Shown: positions 39,064 to 47,339 of the stretch, piece by piece
Layout of the letters: every line of letters starts with the position of its first letter
How positions within the stretch are numbered: position 1 is the stretch's first letter
Translations under genes and position numbers: made by a program
Assembly (NCBI RefSeq): GCF_900107765.1
Contig: NZ_FNQY01000017.1
Span: 43,753-107,752 of the forward strand
DNA length: 64,000 bases
Reading direction: 5' to 3'
Origin: Arachidicoccus rhizosphaerae
GTDB lineage: Bacteria; Bacteroidota; Bacteroidia; Chitinophagales; Chitinophagaceae
The notes under the pieces: generated by a model
What the model was told of the DNA's origin: nothing
Databases searched by the model: none
Seen by the model: the letters and a program-made list of their open reading frames with translations, nothing else

Positions 39064-40434
39064 ATGAATTATATACCAGGTAATAATCAGGATACCATTG
39101 TTGCACTTGCCACCCCGCAGGGTTCAGGGGCCTTAGGTATTATTCGAATCAGTGGAAATGAGGCATTCTCTATTGTAAATGAACTGTTTAGCGCAAAGGA
39201 TCTTGTTGGCCAAAAGACACATACTTTACATTTTGGACTGCTGGAATATGAAGGAGAGATTATAGACGAAGTCGTTCTGTCCCTTTTTAGAAATCCCAAA
39301 TCTTATACTGGTGAGGATGTAATAGAGATCTCCTGCCATGGTTCAAGTTATATACAGCAAAGAATATTGCAGGTGTTAATTGAATTGGGAGCTAGAATGG
39401 CCCGGCCAGGAGAGTTTACTGAACGTGCTTTTTTTAACGGAAAAATGGACTTAACGCAGGCAGAGGCAGTGGCTGATCTTATTGCTTCAAATAGTAAGGC
39501 GGCTCAACAAACTGCGCTGAAACAACTAAGAGGCGGCTTTTCTGAAGATTTACAGAAATTAAGGAATGAGTTAATTCATTTTGCGGCTTTAATTGAATTG
39601 GAACTTGATTTTTCTGAAGAGGACGTCGAATTTGTAGATAGAACGGAATTTATGAAGTTAATAACTACAATTAAGTCTGCCACCCAACAATTAATAGATT
39701 CTTTTAGATTAGGAAATGTAATTAAAAATGGAGTACGAGTTGCTATAATTGGCAGGCCAAATGCAGGTAAGTCCACTTTGTTGAATGCCCTACTTAATGA
39801 ACAACGTGCCATTGTAAGTGATATCGCAGGCACTACCAGAGACACGATTGAAGAGACTTTAAATATTAATGGAAGTATTTTTAGATTAATTGATACAGCT
39901 GGGATTAGAGAACACTCTAGTGATTATATTGAAAATCTTGGGATGGAAAGAAGTAAATCCAATGCTGAAGAATCTCATATCATCATTTATTTGATTGATA
40001 GTACTAGTAAGGATGATAGCTATTTAGACTGGTTAATTCCTTTTAAAGATAAAACCATTAGCGTTCTTAATAAGGTTGATGCATCAGATTCTGACCAAGT
40101 AGTTGCTTTGATGGAAGAAAAAACAGTAAAAATTTCTGCTAAACAAAAAACTGGTATTGAAGAATTAAAGCAGTTGATGTACCAAATGGCTATTGGAACA
40201 GAAATACAAACAGAAAATACAATTGTTACAAACGCCAGACATCATGATATATTACTCAGGATTGCCGAGAGCTTAGACGATATTCAAACTGGTATGCAAT
40301 CACAATTAACAGGGGATCTTCTGGCTATTGATATTCGGAGGTGTCTACATTATTTAGGAGAGATATCTGGAAAAGTGGAACATGATCGTGATATCCTGGG
40401 AACAATATTTGGGAAATTCTGTATTGGGAAGTAG
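39064..40434 (+). CDS. mnmE: tRNA modification GTPase MnmE
   Basis: A 456-residue protein with the full MnmE layout: N-terminal formyl-THF-binding domain (DTIVALATPQGSGALGIIRISG), helical domain, inserted G domain (G1 GRPNAGKS at residues 230-237, G2/G3 DIAGTTRDT and DTAGIRE), and the C-terminal FGKFCIGK with the catalytic Cys. With MnmG it modifies wobble uridine 34 of tRNAs. Its last 18 bases, TTCTGTATTGGGAAGTAG, are one base from the attB of the SGI1 integrative element in trmE. The mobile element begins directly downstream, so the gene end doubles as the attachment site and remains intact. Confidence 0.97.
   Translation: MNYIPGNNQDTIVALATPQGSGALGIIRISGNEAFSIVNELFSAKDLVGQKTHTLHFGLLEYEGEIIDEVVLSLFRNPKSYTGEDVIEISCHGSSYIQQRILQVLIELGARMARPGEFTERAFFNGKMDLTQAEAVADLIASNSKAAQQTALKQLRGGFSEDLQKLRNELIHFAALIELELDFSEEDVEFVDRTEFMKLITTIKSATQQLIDSFRLGNVIKNGVRVAIIGRPNAGKSTLLNALLNEQRAIVSDIAGTTRDTIEETLNINGSIFRLIDTAGIREHSSDYIENLGMERSKSNAEESHIIIYLIDSTSKDDSYLDWLIPFKDKTISVLNKVDASDSDQVVALMEEKTVKISAKQKTGIEELKQLMYQMAIGTEIQTENTIVTNARHHDILLRIAESLDDIQTGMQSQLTGDLLAIDIRRCLHYLGEISGKVEHDRDILGTIFGKFCIGK
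40417..40434 (+). other. Left attachment core (attL), 3' end of mnmE
   Basis: TTCTGTATTGGGAAGTAG. It encodes the FCIGK-stop end of MnmE and differs by one base from the published SGI1 attB in trmE. It matches 63284-63301 at 15 of 18 positions. Confidence 0.65.
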
Positions 40435-40457
40435 TGGGGCTATTTTAAGGAAAACAA

Positions 40458-40476
40458 CGGAAAGTATCGGAAAGTA
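40458..40476 (+). repeat. Tandem 9-bp repeat CGGAAAGTA near the left end
   Basis: CGGAAAGTA occurs at 40458-40466 and again at 40468-40476, one base apart. It may be a recombinase or accessory-factor site; its meaning is not known. Confidence 0.4.
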
Positions 40477-40521
40477 AAATCGTAACAACTAATTTATATA
40501 CAGTATGTTGCGATTTTTTTT
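40476..40521 (+). terminator. Terminator downstream of mnmE, within the element's left end
   Basis: AAAATCGTAACA (40476-40487) pairs with TGTTGCGATTTT (40506-40517), with one G-U pair, and a T-run follows. It insulates mnmE from the element. Confidence 0.75.
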
Positions 40522-40570
40522 GTTATCTTTGGTTTCCGATGGTGGTAGTATTTTAGTTGAATATTTATCC

Positions 40571-40588
40571 CTAATTTACACCAGTATC
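40571..40588 (+). repeat. Left copy of 18-bp direct repeat, probable recombinase arm site
   Basis: CTAATTTACACCAGTATC, identical to 63232-63249. The submotif TTTACACC recurs inverted and direct at 40606-40623, forming a GGTGTAAA/TTTACACC dyad just before the integrase gene. This looks like a set of integrase arm sites. Confidence 0.7.
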
Positions 40589-40644
40589 GGCAAGTTTTTA
40601 TAATAGGTGTAAATTTTTACACCCTAATTTAAAAATGACGCCCC

Positions 40645-41778
40645 ATGAGAATACTTCTGAAAGAAAAAAAGATAAGTAATGAAAAGGCCAGCCTGTATAT
40701 AGAATATTATAAAGGTTATACGAAGACTGAGGAAGGAAAGATTAAACATAATCGGCAGATGGAAACCCTGAAGTTGTATGTTTGGTTGAATCCAAAAACG
40801 ACAGGTCAGAAATTGGAAAACAAAGAGGCTAGGAGACTGGCTGAAGATATCTATTCTATTAGAAAATCTGAAGAGCTCACTGGCAAGTTTGGAATGGTAA
40901 ACCCACACAAAGGGAAGGTGCGGGTGATTGATTATTTTAATTCCCTTAAAGAAAAGCGCTCAGGGTATCTCTCCAATTATGGGGTTTGGGTAACTACCAA
41001 ACGTTATATTGATCAGTATTTTCATAAATCACTTACTTTTAGTGAACTGACACCTGAGCTTATCGAGGGATTTAAAAAGTTTCTGGACGTAGAGGCGACC
41101 ACCAAATATGGAACAGCGCTAAAACATGGATCGAAATATTCTTACTTTAATCGTTTTAGAACCTTGGTTAAGGCTGCTTATGAAGAAGGCTATGTAACAG
41201 ATGTTAGGCTGTTGAAAATTAAGTCTTTTGATGAAAAGGAGGCTAAAAGAGAATATTTAACCCTACCAGAACTACAGTTGCTAGCAGCGACCGAATGTAA
41301 ATATCCTGTCCTCAAACGTGCATTTTTATTTTCCTGTATGACAGGGTTAAGGTGGAGTGATGTCCATAAATTGAAGTGGCAGGAAGTAAGAGACGAAGAC
41401 GGGCTGTGTAGGATCATTTTTACTCAACAGAAAACCGATAATACTGAATACTTATATATAAGTAAGCAAGCCCGGGAACTCCTAGGAGAAAGATCCGCAA
41501 TTTCAGACAGAGTTTTTGTTGGTCTACAGTATAGCTCTGCAATCACTACTGAACTTCTAAGGTGGAGTATGAAAGCAGGGATCACCAAACATGTTACTTT
41601 TCATACGTCAAGACATACCGCAGCGACACTTCTGCTGGCACACGGGGCGGATCTTTATACCGTGATGAAGTCACTTGGTCATAGAGATATCAGGACAACC
41701 CAGATTTATGCTAAGATTCTGGATGAGAAATTAAAAGAAGCCGCCAATTTATTACCAACTCTAAATATTGAACTATGA
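40645..41778 (+). CDS. Tyrosine recombinase (site-specific integrase) of the element
   Basis: A 377-residue integrase with an arm-binding N-terminal domain, a SAM-like core-binding domain (VIDYFNSLKEKRSG...EGFKKFLDVEA), and the catalytic domain. Catalytic residues are visible: Arg236 in MTGLRWSDVHKL, His320 and Arg323 in HTSRHTAATLL, the His in LGHRDIRTTQ, and Tyr355 in QIYAKI. Enzymes of this type in Bacteroidota integrate ICEs and mobilizable elements. It starts 210 bases after mnmE; palindromic TTTACACC motifs lie between them. The next gene overlaps its stop by four bases (ATGA). Confidence 0.96.
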   Translation: MRILLKEKKISNEKASLYIEYYKGYTKTEEGKIKHNRQMETLKLYVWLNPKTTGQKLENKEARRLAEDIYSIRKSEELTGKFGMVNPHKGKVRVIDYFNSLKEKRSGYLSNYGVWVTTKRYIDQYFHKSLTFSELTPELIEGFKKFLDVEATTKYGTALKHGSKYSYFNRFRTLVKAAYEEGYVTDVRLLKIKSFDEKEAKREYLTLPELQLLAATECKYPVLKRAFLFSCMTGLRWSDVHKLKWQEVRDEDGLCRIIFTQQKTDNTEYLYISKQARELLGERSAISDRVFVGLQYSSAITTELLRWSMKAGITKHVTFHTSRHTAATLLLAHGADLYTVMKSLGHRDIRTTQIYAKILDEKLKEAANLLPTLNIEL

Positions 41779-42431
41779 CATTGTTAAAAATTGTTTATGA
41801 AATTATATTATACGCATTGGTATTAGGAGGCATTATTTACGCATTCTGGTTTTTGAGACGGGAAATGGGTGTGAAAGGATTGTTTTTAGGCTATATTGTG
41901 TTGGCCGGTGTTGCAGGGATTTATCTTTCCTATTTGGGCTTTTTATGGCAGGCCCCGCTAGTGTCAGTGTTAGGGGGAATTATTGTAGTTGTTATGATAT
42001 ATTTAGGTATTAGTAAATTTAAGAAGGTGAAAGCCCGGCCTAAGGTTACTCGTAAATCCAAGGGAATTCCGAAAATTGGTATGCCTGGCTCTAAGGAAGA
42101 GTACCAAATTATTTTCCAGGCTTTGGATGAGGTAGTGGATAAGGACACGCTAATTGAACAACAAGAGTTTATTGAGAAGTTTCTAAGGGAACCGATTATC
42201 TTGAATACTGAAGCCGCCATTTTTAGAAATTTTTACGATTGCTACACTGACGTTTACGGTGATGAAGGATTTACGATTACTGACTTTTTGTCAATGTTTT
42301 ATTGCAATGGAAGTAAAAAGCCTTTCAATCCAAGTACTTTTAATAAAAAACAACAAAGGTATTCAAAAGGGGCTGACCTATTTAATAAGATGGTAAAGGA
42401 GTTAAATGCCATTAGGAAAAAGACCGAATGA
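41775..42431 (+). CDS. Membrane protein of unknown function coupled to the integrase
   Basis: A 218-residue protein. About residues 5-80 hold three hydrophobic helices (IVYEIILYALVLGGIIYAFWFL, GLFLGYIVLAGVAGIYLSYL, LVSVLGGIIVVVMIYLGI), followed by a basic linker (KFKKVKARPKVTRKSKG) and a soluble C-terminal domain with TITDFLSMFYCNGSKKPF. Its start overlaps the integrase stop, so the two are translationally coupled. I do not recognise the family; the fixed link to the integrase suggests a role in element maintenance. Confidence 0.8.
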   Translation: MTLLKIVYEIILYALVLGGIIYAFWFLRREMGVKGLFLGYIVLAGVAGIYLSYLGFLWQAPLVSVLGGIIVVVMIYLGISKFKKVKARPKVTRKSKGIPKIGMPGSKEEYQIIFQALDEVVDKDTLIEQQEFIEKFLREPIILNTEAAIFRNFYDCYTDVYGDEGFTITDFLSMFYCNGSKKPFNPSTFNKKQQRYSKGADLFNKMVKELNAIRKKTE

Positions 42432-42478
42432 TTAGCTTCGGGTTTTAAGTTTAAGGTTATCTGTATATGAAAGTAATT

Positions 42479-42504
42479 AAAAAAGGGGAAAAATCCCCTT
42501 TTTT
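42479..42504 (+). terminator. Terminator after the integrase operon
   Basis: AAAAGGGGA (42481-42489) and TCCCCTTTT (42494-42502) with a 4-base loop, followed by T residues. Confidence 0.8.
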
Positions 42505-42594
42505 GGTTGGAATACAACTCCAACACAACCACTCCAACCAATTTTGCTTACCGTTGATACGAGCTTTGTTTCATCAACAAAAAATAATATTGTT

Positions 42595-42894
42595 ATGAAC
42601 ACAAAGCAAAAAATTACAGAGGACAGAAAAGTCTCTCTCGCATTATCCAAGCTAGAATCTTTAATTTCTAGTTCAAAGACAGTTCTGAATACGGACGATT
42701 TGGCAGCCTATACTGGGTTTGCTAAATCCAGTATTTACAAATTTGTGCACCGCAAGGAAATCCCATATTTTAAACCGACGGGCAAACAATTGTTCTTCTC
42801 CAAGGAGAAAATCGATGCCTGGCTGATGGAGAAATCGGTTAAGTCTAAGGACGAAATAGCAGAACTAGCAAGGTCCAGAACCCTTTTTAAATAA
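42595..42894 (+). CDS. Helix-turn-helix (HTH_17, excisionase-like) DNA-binding protein
   Basis: A 99-residue protein from ATG 42595; a TTG frame from 42544 is less likely. The MerR/HTH_17-type motif is visible: LNTDDLAAYTGFAKSSIYKFVHRKEIPYFKPTGKQLFFSKEKIDAWL. Proteins like this serve as excisionases or regulators in Bacteroidota mobile elements. It sits alone between the integrase unit and the DUF3987 gene. The downstream gap has a hairpin (CCCGCCT/AGGCGGG) without a T-run. Confidence 0.88.
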   Translation: MNTKQKITEDRKVSLALSKLESLISSSKTVLNTDDLAAYTGFAKSSIYKFVHRKEIPYFKPTGKQLFFSKEKIDAWLMEKSVKSKDEIAELARSRTLFK

Positions 42895-42910
42895 TATTTC
42901 CCCAAAAAAA

Positions 42911-42942
42911 TCCCGCCTGCGTATTCGTGGTACAGAGGCGGG
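42911..42942 (+). other. Hairpin in the leader of the DUF3987 gene
   Basis: CCCGCCT and AGGCGGG enclose a loop of about 17 bases between the HTH gene and the DUF3987 gene. It has no T-run; it may be a weak attenuator or an mRNA end. Confidence 0.4.
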
Positions 42943-42958
42943 CTGAAAAATAAATTCT

Positions 42959-44296
42959 ATGGAGACAAAATTAAACAATTTCTCCGAGGAGGAATTGAAT
43001 ATTGTGCCTTTTCCGGAAGAAATCTTCCCAAAGGAGATACGGGACATTGTTGATGACTATGCCAAGGCCTTGAATATTAGCAAGGATTATGCTTATGGTG
43101 TCATTTTGTTTGCTTTTTCAGCAGCCATTGGTACCGGCTACATTCTCAGGGTCAAGAAAGGCTGGGAAGAGATGGGGAATCTCTTTATTAGTCTCGTTGG
43201 AAAGCCGGGTATTAATAAGTCGTCACCGATATCCATTTTCACTAAAGTGCTTGAAGCGATCGACACGATGTTAAATGAGGATTATCAAGCTAAAATGAAG
43301 GAATTTAGGGAGCGGAAAGCCTCAAAAGATGATACAATCCATTTGGAGGAGCCAATTCGTAGGCAGATTGTGATAAAGGATACTACTCAGGAAGCATTAT
43401 TACAGGCACTTTATCATAATCCCAATGGTTTGGCTGGAATATATGATGAACTAGGATCGTTCTTGAAGTCATTTAATAAGTATCGGCCTGGAGGTGGTGG
43501 AGATGAAGAACTAATGCTTTCCATATTCAGTGGTAAGTCAATTTACATCAACCGTAAGAACGTGGAACCAGTTTTGATTCCTAATCCGTTTTTTAATTTG
43601 ATTGGCAGCATTCAGCCACAGGTGCTAATTAATTTAATGGGTAATAACAGAGTCGATAATGGGCTGACCCATAGGTTTTTGTTCATTTACCCTCCAGAGA
43701 TCAAAAGGGAGGATTTATCCGATGAAGATGTCTCAAGTGAATCTGAAGAACTCTATGATCTATTGATTAAGTCGATAATCAAACCAAAGGAAATATTATT
43801 GGGCAATCATCAGACCCGAAAAATTGGCTTATCGAAAGGAGCCATGGAGGTTTATAAAGGTTTTCGTAGGAGGATAAATGGCATAATGAATAACGAAAAA
43901 TCGGAGGCAATTTGCGGTATTTATGCCAAATTGGATACCTATTTTTTCAGACTTTCATTGGTCATTCATATCATTCGGGTGACTTGCATGGAAAATGAAT
44001 GCCTAAATTTATTGGAGGTTTCGTCATGCTCAGCCTCCAGGGCTGAAAAGTTAATTGACTACTTTGAATACATGGCATTACGTGTTTTTAAGCTCCTGGA
44101 CAAGCACCGGGATCCCCTGGCCAGTTATCCCTTGGATCACAAAAAGATTTATTACAGGCTGCCGGCCAGGTTTACGACAGCAGAAGGACTGGCAGTTTCT
44201 CTTCTGATGATCAGCAGGCGCACCTTTTTTAATATGCTTAATGATGAGTATTTGTTTGTAAAGATTAAACACGGTGTTTATGAAAAGGTCTGGTAA
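42959..44296 (+). CDS. DUF3987-family P-loop protein, replication/primase-associated type
   Basis: A 445-residue protein. A Walker A motif GKPGINKS (residues 81-88) is followed by a Walker B-like GIYDELGSFL, the segment NPFFNLIGSIQPQVL, and an arginine-containing THRFLF segment; this is the DUF3987 pattern, a RepA/DnaB-like ATPase common in Bacteroidota mobile elements, often with primase genes. No primase domain is fused here. The directly following repeat array could be its DNA target, suggesting a replication or mobilization role. That link is inferred from position. Confidence 0.85.
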   Translation: METKLNNFSEEELNIVPFPEEIFPKEIRDIVDDYAKALNISKDYAYGVILFAFSAAIGTGYILRVKKGWEEMGNLFISLVGKPGINKSSPISIFTKVLEAIDTMLNEDYQAKMKEFRERKASKDDTIHLEEPIRRQIVIKDTTQEALLQALYHNPNGLAGIYDELGSFLKSFNKYRPGGGGDEELMLSIFSGKSIYINRKNVEPVLIPNPFFNLIGSIQPQVLINLMGNNRVDNGLTHRFLFIYPPEIKREDLSDEDVSSESEELYDLLIKSIIKPKEILLGNHQTRKIGLSKGAMEVYKGFRRRINGIMNNEKSEAICGIYAKLDTYFFRLSLVIHIIRVTCMENECLNLLEVSSCSASRAEKLIDYFEYMALRVFKLLDKHRDPLASYPLDHKKIYYRLPARFTTAEGLAVSLLMISRRTFFNMLNDEYLFVKIKHGVYEKVW

Positions 44297-44328
44297 TCAG
44301 TTTTTTATGGAGGATGTTGGAAATGGCT

Positions 44329-44397
44329 GCACTTCGGGCACTTTCTGCACTTTGGGCCTAATTTACCAGGTCAAAGTGCTGGAAGTGCAGTAAGTGC
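44329..44397. repeat. Symmetric array of six GCACTT/AAGTGC motifs, 9-bp spacing
   Basis: Three GCACTT motifs begin at 44329, 44338 and 44347, and three AAGTGC motifs at 44374, 44383 and 44392. Spacing within each half is exactly 9 bp and the whole is symmetric about 44363, with a 21-bp centre. In single-stranded form the six motifs would pair into one rod-like hairpin with 3x3 internal loops. It looks like an iteron set or a single-strand initiator/oriT-type site next to the DUF3987 ATPase. Confidence 0.75.
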
Positions 44398-44493
44398 AAA
44401 GGCATAAGGCTATTTCTTCTATTTGATTATTTATTGAAACTATCGGAGCAATTGGTTAGACACCATTTTTCGCACCATTCATCTGTAAGAATT

Positions 44494-44715
44494 ATGGCAG
44501 TAATAAAAAAATATATCTGTGTCGTAAAGGTTGGGGAAACTAGGTTCCTGAGATACCATGTGAACGATCTAATTCGGTTTACTGAATTTTTGGATAGCAA
44601 ATTTCCAGCTTGGAGATGGTATAATGTTTATTCTAATTCTATAGTTCAAAAGCGGAGCCAGGTAGCCTGTTTTACCAGAAACCAGAGACCAGATAAGAGG
44701 TTCGTAGATATATAA
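44494..44715 (+). CDS. Small hypothetical protein of the mobilization region
   Basis: A 73-residue basic protein from ATG 44494 (the open frame from 44434 adds a segment with little coding character). It has hydrophobic and aromatic residues typical of a small globular protein (KKYICVVKVGETRFLRYHVNDLIRFTEFLDSKF). It lies between the symmetric repeat array and the mobC-like gene. Not recognised; possibly a mobilization accessory or a regulator. Confidence 0.55.
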   Translation: MAVIKKYICVVKVGETRFLRYHVNDLIRFTEFLDSKFPAWRWYNVYSNSIVQKRSQVACFTRNQRPDKRFVDI

Positions 44716-44937
44716 AGCGAATGTGATGGATGGTGCGATGAACGGCCAAATGAGCGAAAAACGGTAAGTTTTATGGCAGGCTCAAATGCCTGCCTTTTTT
44801 ATCATTGGCCAATTCTAAACCTTCGTCATGGTTAATACTCGCTGCATAGCTAGGAGTAAAAGCGTGGTCGCTTTAATGGAATAATGGCATGCTAAAGCAT
44901 TTTGGTTATGAGATTTGAAATGAAGTAATGATAAAAT
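44716..44937. other. Candidate oriT region upstream of mobC
   Basis: 222 bases without a gene, ending just before the mobC/relaxase genes, where oriT usually lies. It holds the terminator described separately, a hairpin AAAGCG-TGGT-CGCTTT (44859-44874), and an ATGCTAAAGCAT dyad near 44889-44900. No nick sequence could be assigned. Confidence 0.45.
44775..44800 (+). terminator. Terminator before the mobilization genes
   Basis: GGCAGGC (44775-44781), six-base loop, GCCTGCC (44788-44794), then six T residues. Confidence 0.9.
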
Positions 44938-45336
44938 ATGGAACAGAAAATAAAGGGAAAGAAAGGGCGTCCCAAAGTGGCAGTGCCAAGAAATAGATGG
45001 GTCAAGTCTAGGGTGAATAGCTCTGAGCTGATATTAATTAAACAGAAGGCTCGGGACTGTAATTTGAGTGTAAGCGATCTCATTAAAGTATCCTTGTTCA
45101 AATGCAAGGTGGTGGTTTGGAGGCGGGAGCTTCCAACGGAAGCCAAGAAATTATTGGCACTGTTGGCCAACCTAGCGAATAACTTGAATCAGATCAGCAA
45201 AAGGCACAATATAGGGGATGCCATTACGCTCGCAGATCGTTTTGAATTGCTTCAACTAAAAATGGAGCTTTCTGCCGTAAAAAAACAACTTGGAGCTTTT
45301 CTGGAATTTAAAAAGGAGGCAGCCGATGGTGATTAA
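44938..45336 (+). CDS. MobC-like mobilization accessory protein
   Basis: A 132-residue basic protein. KGRPKVAVPRNRWVKSRVNSSELILIKQKARDCNLSVSDLIKVSLF is the ribbon-helix-helix-like DNA-binding part, followed by LLALLANLANNLNQISKRHN, a strong MobC signature. MobC helps the relaxase open DNA at oriT. The relaxase gene starts inside its end (11-base overlap), a common arrangement. Confidence 0.9.
   Translation: MEQKIKGKKGRPKVAVPRNRWVKSRVNSSELILIKQKARDCNLSVSDLIKVSLFKCKVVVWRRELPTEAKKLLALLANLANNLNQISKRHNIGDAITLADRFELLQLKMELSAVKKQLGAFLEFKKEAADGD
45311..45318 (+). promoter_or_regulatory. Strong Shine-Dalgarno for the relaxase start
   Basis: AAAAGGAGG at 45310-45319 lies 8-14 bases before ATG 45326, inside the mobC coding end. 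Such a strong site is unusual in Bacteroidota and fixes the relaxase start. Confidence 0.6.
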
Positions 45337-46282
45337 AATTTTAAGATCCTCGTCACCTTCCAATTTGATTTCGTATTTATTGGGACCAGGGAGTTCTGGA
45401 GATGATAGTCGGGCTAAAATAGTAACAGGTAATTATTTGGATTTAGAAGGGACCAAGGACGAATTAGCAACAGGATTCGCCGCCTATGCCGGAGGTTCGA
45501 AGTTGAAGCACCCTTGCTTTCACTGTATCGTTTCTTTACCCCCAGGTGAGGCACTTACCGAGAGTCAAGCCCATGAATTGATTCAGGATATTGAAAATAC
45601 ATTAAAAATGGAGCATTATCCTTATTTGGCGGTCCAACACGTGGAGAAAAGTCATAATCATTACCATTTGGCAATAGGTCGCCATAGTCCGTTACATAAC
45701 AAGGTTCTGCATGACCCATTTTCCTACAGAATTTTGACCAAACTCGCCAGGGAGAAAGAACGGCAATGGGGACTGAAACAGTTACCGGACCCGTTCAAGA
45801 AGGAGGCATTTGTTCGTTCTGATCAACGTAAGGCCTCGATTCGGGCTAAAGTTATTGAGAGCCTGACCAAAGCTGACAACTATGATGATTTTGTCCGGGA
45901 ATTGAAGCTGCACGGAATAGATGTTTTTAAGCAACGTGGTATTAATTATAGTGATGGGGCTATTCGGGTAAAGGGTAGTGATCCGTGTATAAATTTTTCG
46001 CTTGGAAAAGTACAGGCAATTCTTAAATCCAAACAGGAAATCTCGCTGCAAACAGTAAGCTCAGCTCTTCCTACAGTTATTGGCAATAGCGTTTATGAGC
46101 CAGAAGGGGGCAAGGGGGAATCTGAAGCCACTAATTGCCTTGGTGTTTTAGAGGGACTATTGTCAGGTGCTGGACAAGATATCAATCAGATTGCAACTGC
46201 CGCATCCTCTGGACGGCGAAGTGATGAGGAGGATGAGGAATATTGGAAGAAAAAGAAACGTAAGCAAAAGCGACTTTATTAA
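45326..46282 (+). CDS. Relaxase/mobilization nuclease (MobB-like)
   Basis: A 318-residue relaxase starting at ATG 45326 with a clear Shine-Dalgarno. The metal-binding triad HNHYH (His110, His112, His114) in VEKSHNHYHLAIGRHSP matches pfam03432-type relaxases (MOBP/MOBB group). The expected catalytic Tyr near the N-terminus is probably in LISYLLGPG. It nicks oriT and stays on the 5' end during transfer. The C-terminal 40 residues are acidic then very basic (KKKKRKQKRLY). Its gene overlaps mobC. Confidence 0.92.
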   Translation: MVIKILRSSSPSNLISYLLGPGSSGDDSRAKIVTGNYLDLEGTKDELATGFAAYAGGSKLKHPCFHCIVSLPPGEALTESQAHELIQDIENTLKMEHYPYLAVQHVEKSHNHYHLAIGRHSPLHNKVLHDPFSYRILTKLAREKERQWGLKQLPDPFKKEAFVRSDQRKASIRAKVIESLTKADNYDDFVRELKLHGIDVFKQRGINYSDGAIRVKGSDPCINFSLGKVQAILKSKQEISLQTVSSALPTVIGNSVYEPEGGKGESEATNCLGVLEGLLSGAGQDINQIATAASSGRRSDEEDEEYWKKKKRKQKRLY

Positions 46283-46299
46283 TTAAAAAACTTGAATAG

Positions 46300-46857
46300 A
46301 TGAATCAACAGGAATTGGAAGTGATTGTTAATCATATTGTTGTTAAACAAGATGAAATGTTGTTAGCGGTTAAAGCGGCCCGTGTTGAACCAGATTTTTC
46401 AGCAGTGCTCTCTGAAATAGGGAGCAATAGGCAGTTGCTGGAAGAAATTATTCAGCTGACTATATCCAAGAATGAGGAAGCCTTAAAAAGGTATGGTGAA
46501 AAATTGCAAACTCAACTGGATAATCAAAAGGCGCTCAATCTAGTATTTGCCCAGAACTGCCATCTTCTGGAGCATTTTAAACAGTTACATATGCAAAAAA
46601 AAGGGTTGAAAATTAATCAACTATCAGCCTGGATCAAGAAAAATGTAGCCTGGATTGCATTTTTCTGCATTTGTGTAACGTTTTGCTTTGCCATCTATTT
46701 TATTGAATTCAGGAAAACAGAAACGCCAACCTATCGAAACCTCACTGGCCAACAGCTGAGTATACTGGATTTGTATCTGGACGAACATCCGAAAGCGGTA
46801 GATTCATTGTTGGAGTCAATTAACGTAAAGCTAAAAGGTGCAGGAATTAATAAGTGA
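46300..46857 (+). CDS. Coiled-coil membrane protein of the mobilization operon
   Basis: A 185-residue protein: about 115 residues of helical, coiled-coil-like sequence (LLEEIIQLTISKNEEALKRYGEKLQTQLDNQKALN), one hydrophobic helix at residues about 116-135 (VAWIAFFCICVTFCFAIYFI), and a short soluble tail. It starts 17 bases after the relaxase gene. Such proteins often follow relaxases in Bacteroidota mobilizable elements; function not known. It may link the relaxosome to a helper secretion channel. Confidence 0.78.
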   Translation: MNQQELEVIVNHIVVKQDEMLLAVKAARVEPDFSAVLSEIGSNRQLLEEIIQLTISKNEEALKRYGEKLQTQLDNQKALNLVFAQNCHLLEHFKQLHMQKKGLKINQLSAWIKKNVAWIAFFCICVTFCFAIYFIEFRKTETPTYRNLTGQQLSILDLYLDEHPKAVDSLLESINVKLKGAGINK

Positions 46858-46887
46858 TTGATAATTAACCTATTTAAAATTGATGTT

Positions 46888-47196
46888 ATGACGAATAGAG
46901 TGGTAATTGAAAATGTCAGATGCCGGATACGCGAAAGTATCCAACGACAAAAGGAGATAATCGACAAGCTGGAACAGTTGGATGAACAAATTGTTGAATT
47001 AACTCAAATGGAGTATCAGTGGGAAGATGAGGTAGACTTGTCTCTCGAAACCGTTCATTCCTATGATGATAATTTAGATAAAAGTCAAAATTGGCAGCCA
47101 AACTCTGATTTAAGGGGAGTGCTTCACGGATTACTTTTATTATTTATAACTGCATTGCTTCTGGTGGTTGTTGTTTATTGTAAACGGTACTTCTAA
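46888..47196 (+). CDS. Small tail-anchored membrane protein
   Basis: A 102-residue protein from ATG 46888 (the TTG frame at 46858 is disregarded). It has a coiled-coil-like helix (IRESIQRQKEIIDKLEQLDEQIVELTQ) and one C-terminal transmembrane helix (GVLHGLLLLFITALLLVVVVYCKRYF). It continues the relaxase unit with the same design as the gene before it. Function unknown. Confidence 0.7.
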   Translation: MTNRVVIENVRCRIRESIQRQKEIIDKLEQLDEQIVELTQMEYQWEDEVDLSLETVHSYDDNLDKSQNWQPNSDLRGVLHGLLLLFITALLLVVVVYCKRYF

Positions 47197-47339
47197 CTAT
47201 TTCCCTTAAAATAGGCAGCAGGATATTGCTCAAAAAGAAAGGGGAAGAGCATCAAGTTGGTTTTGGCTTTGAATCGTATGAAAATGAATGCTAATCTTGC
47301 GCATAACTTGAATTTCTTTCCCTTTATTTTCTTGGACCA

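Noticed and set aside
44329..44397. Repeat array considered as CRISPR
   Set aside because: Units are 9 bp, symmetric in two orientations, with no spacers; no cas genes are present.
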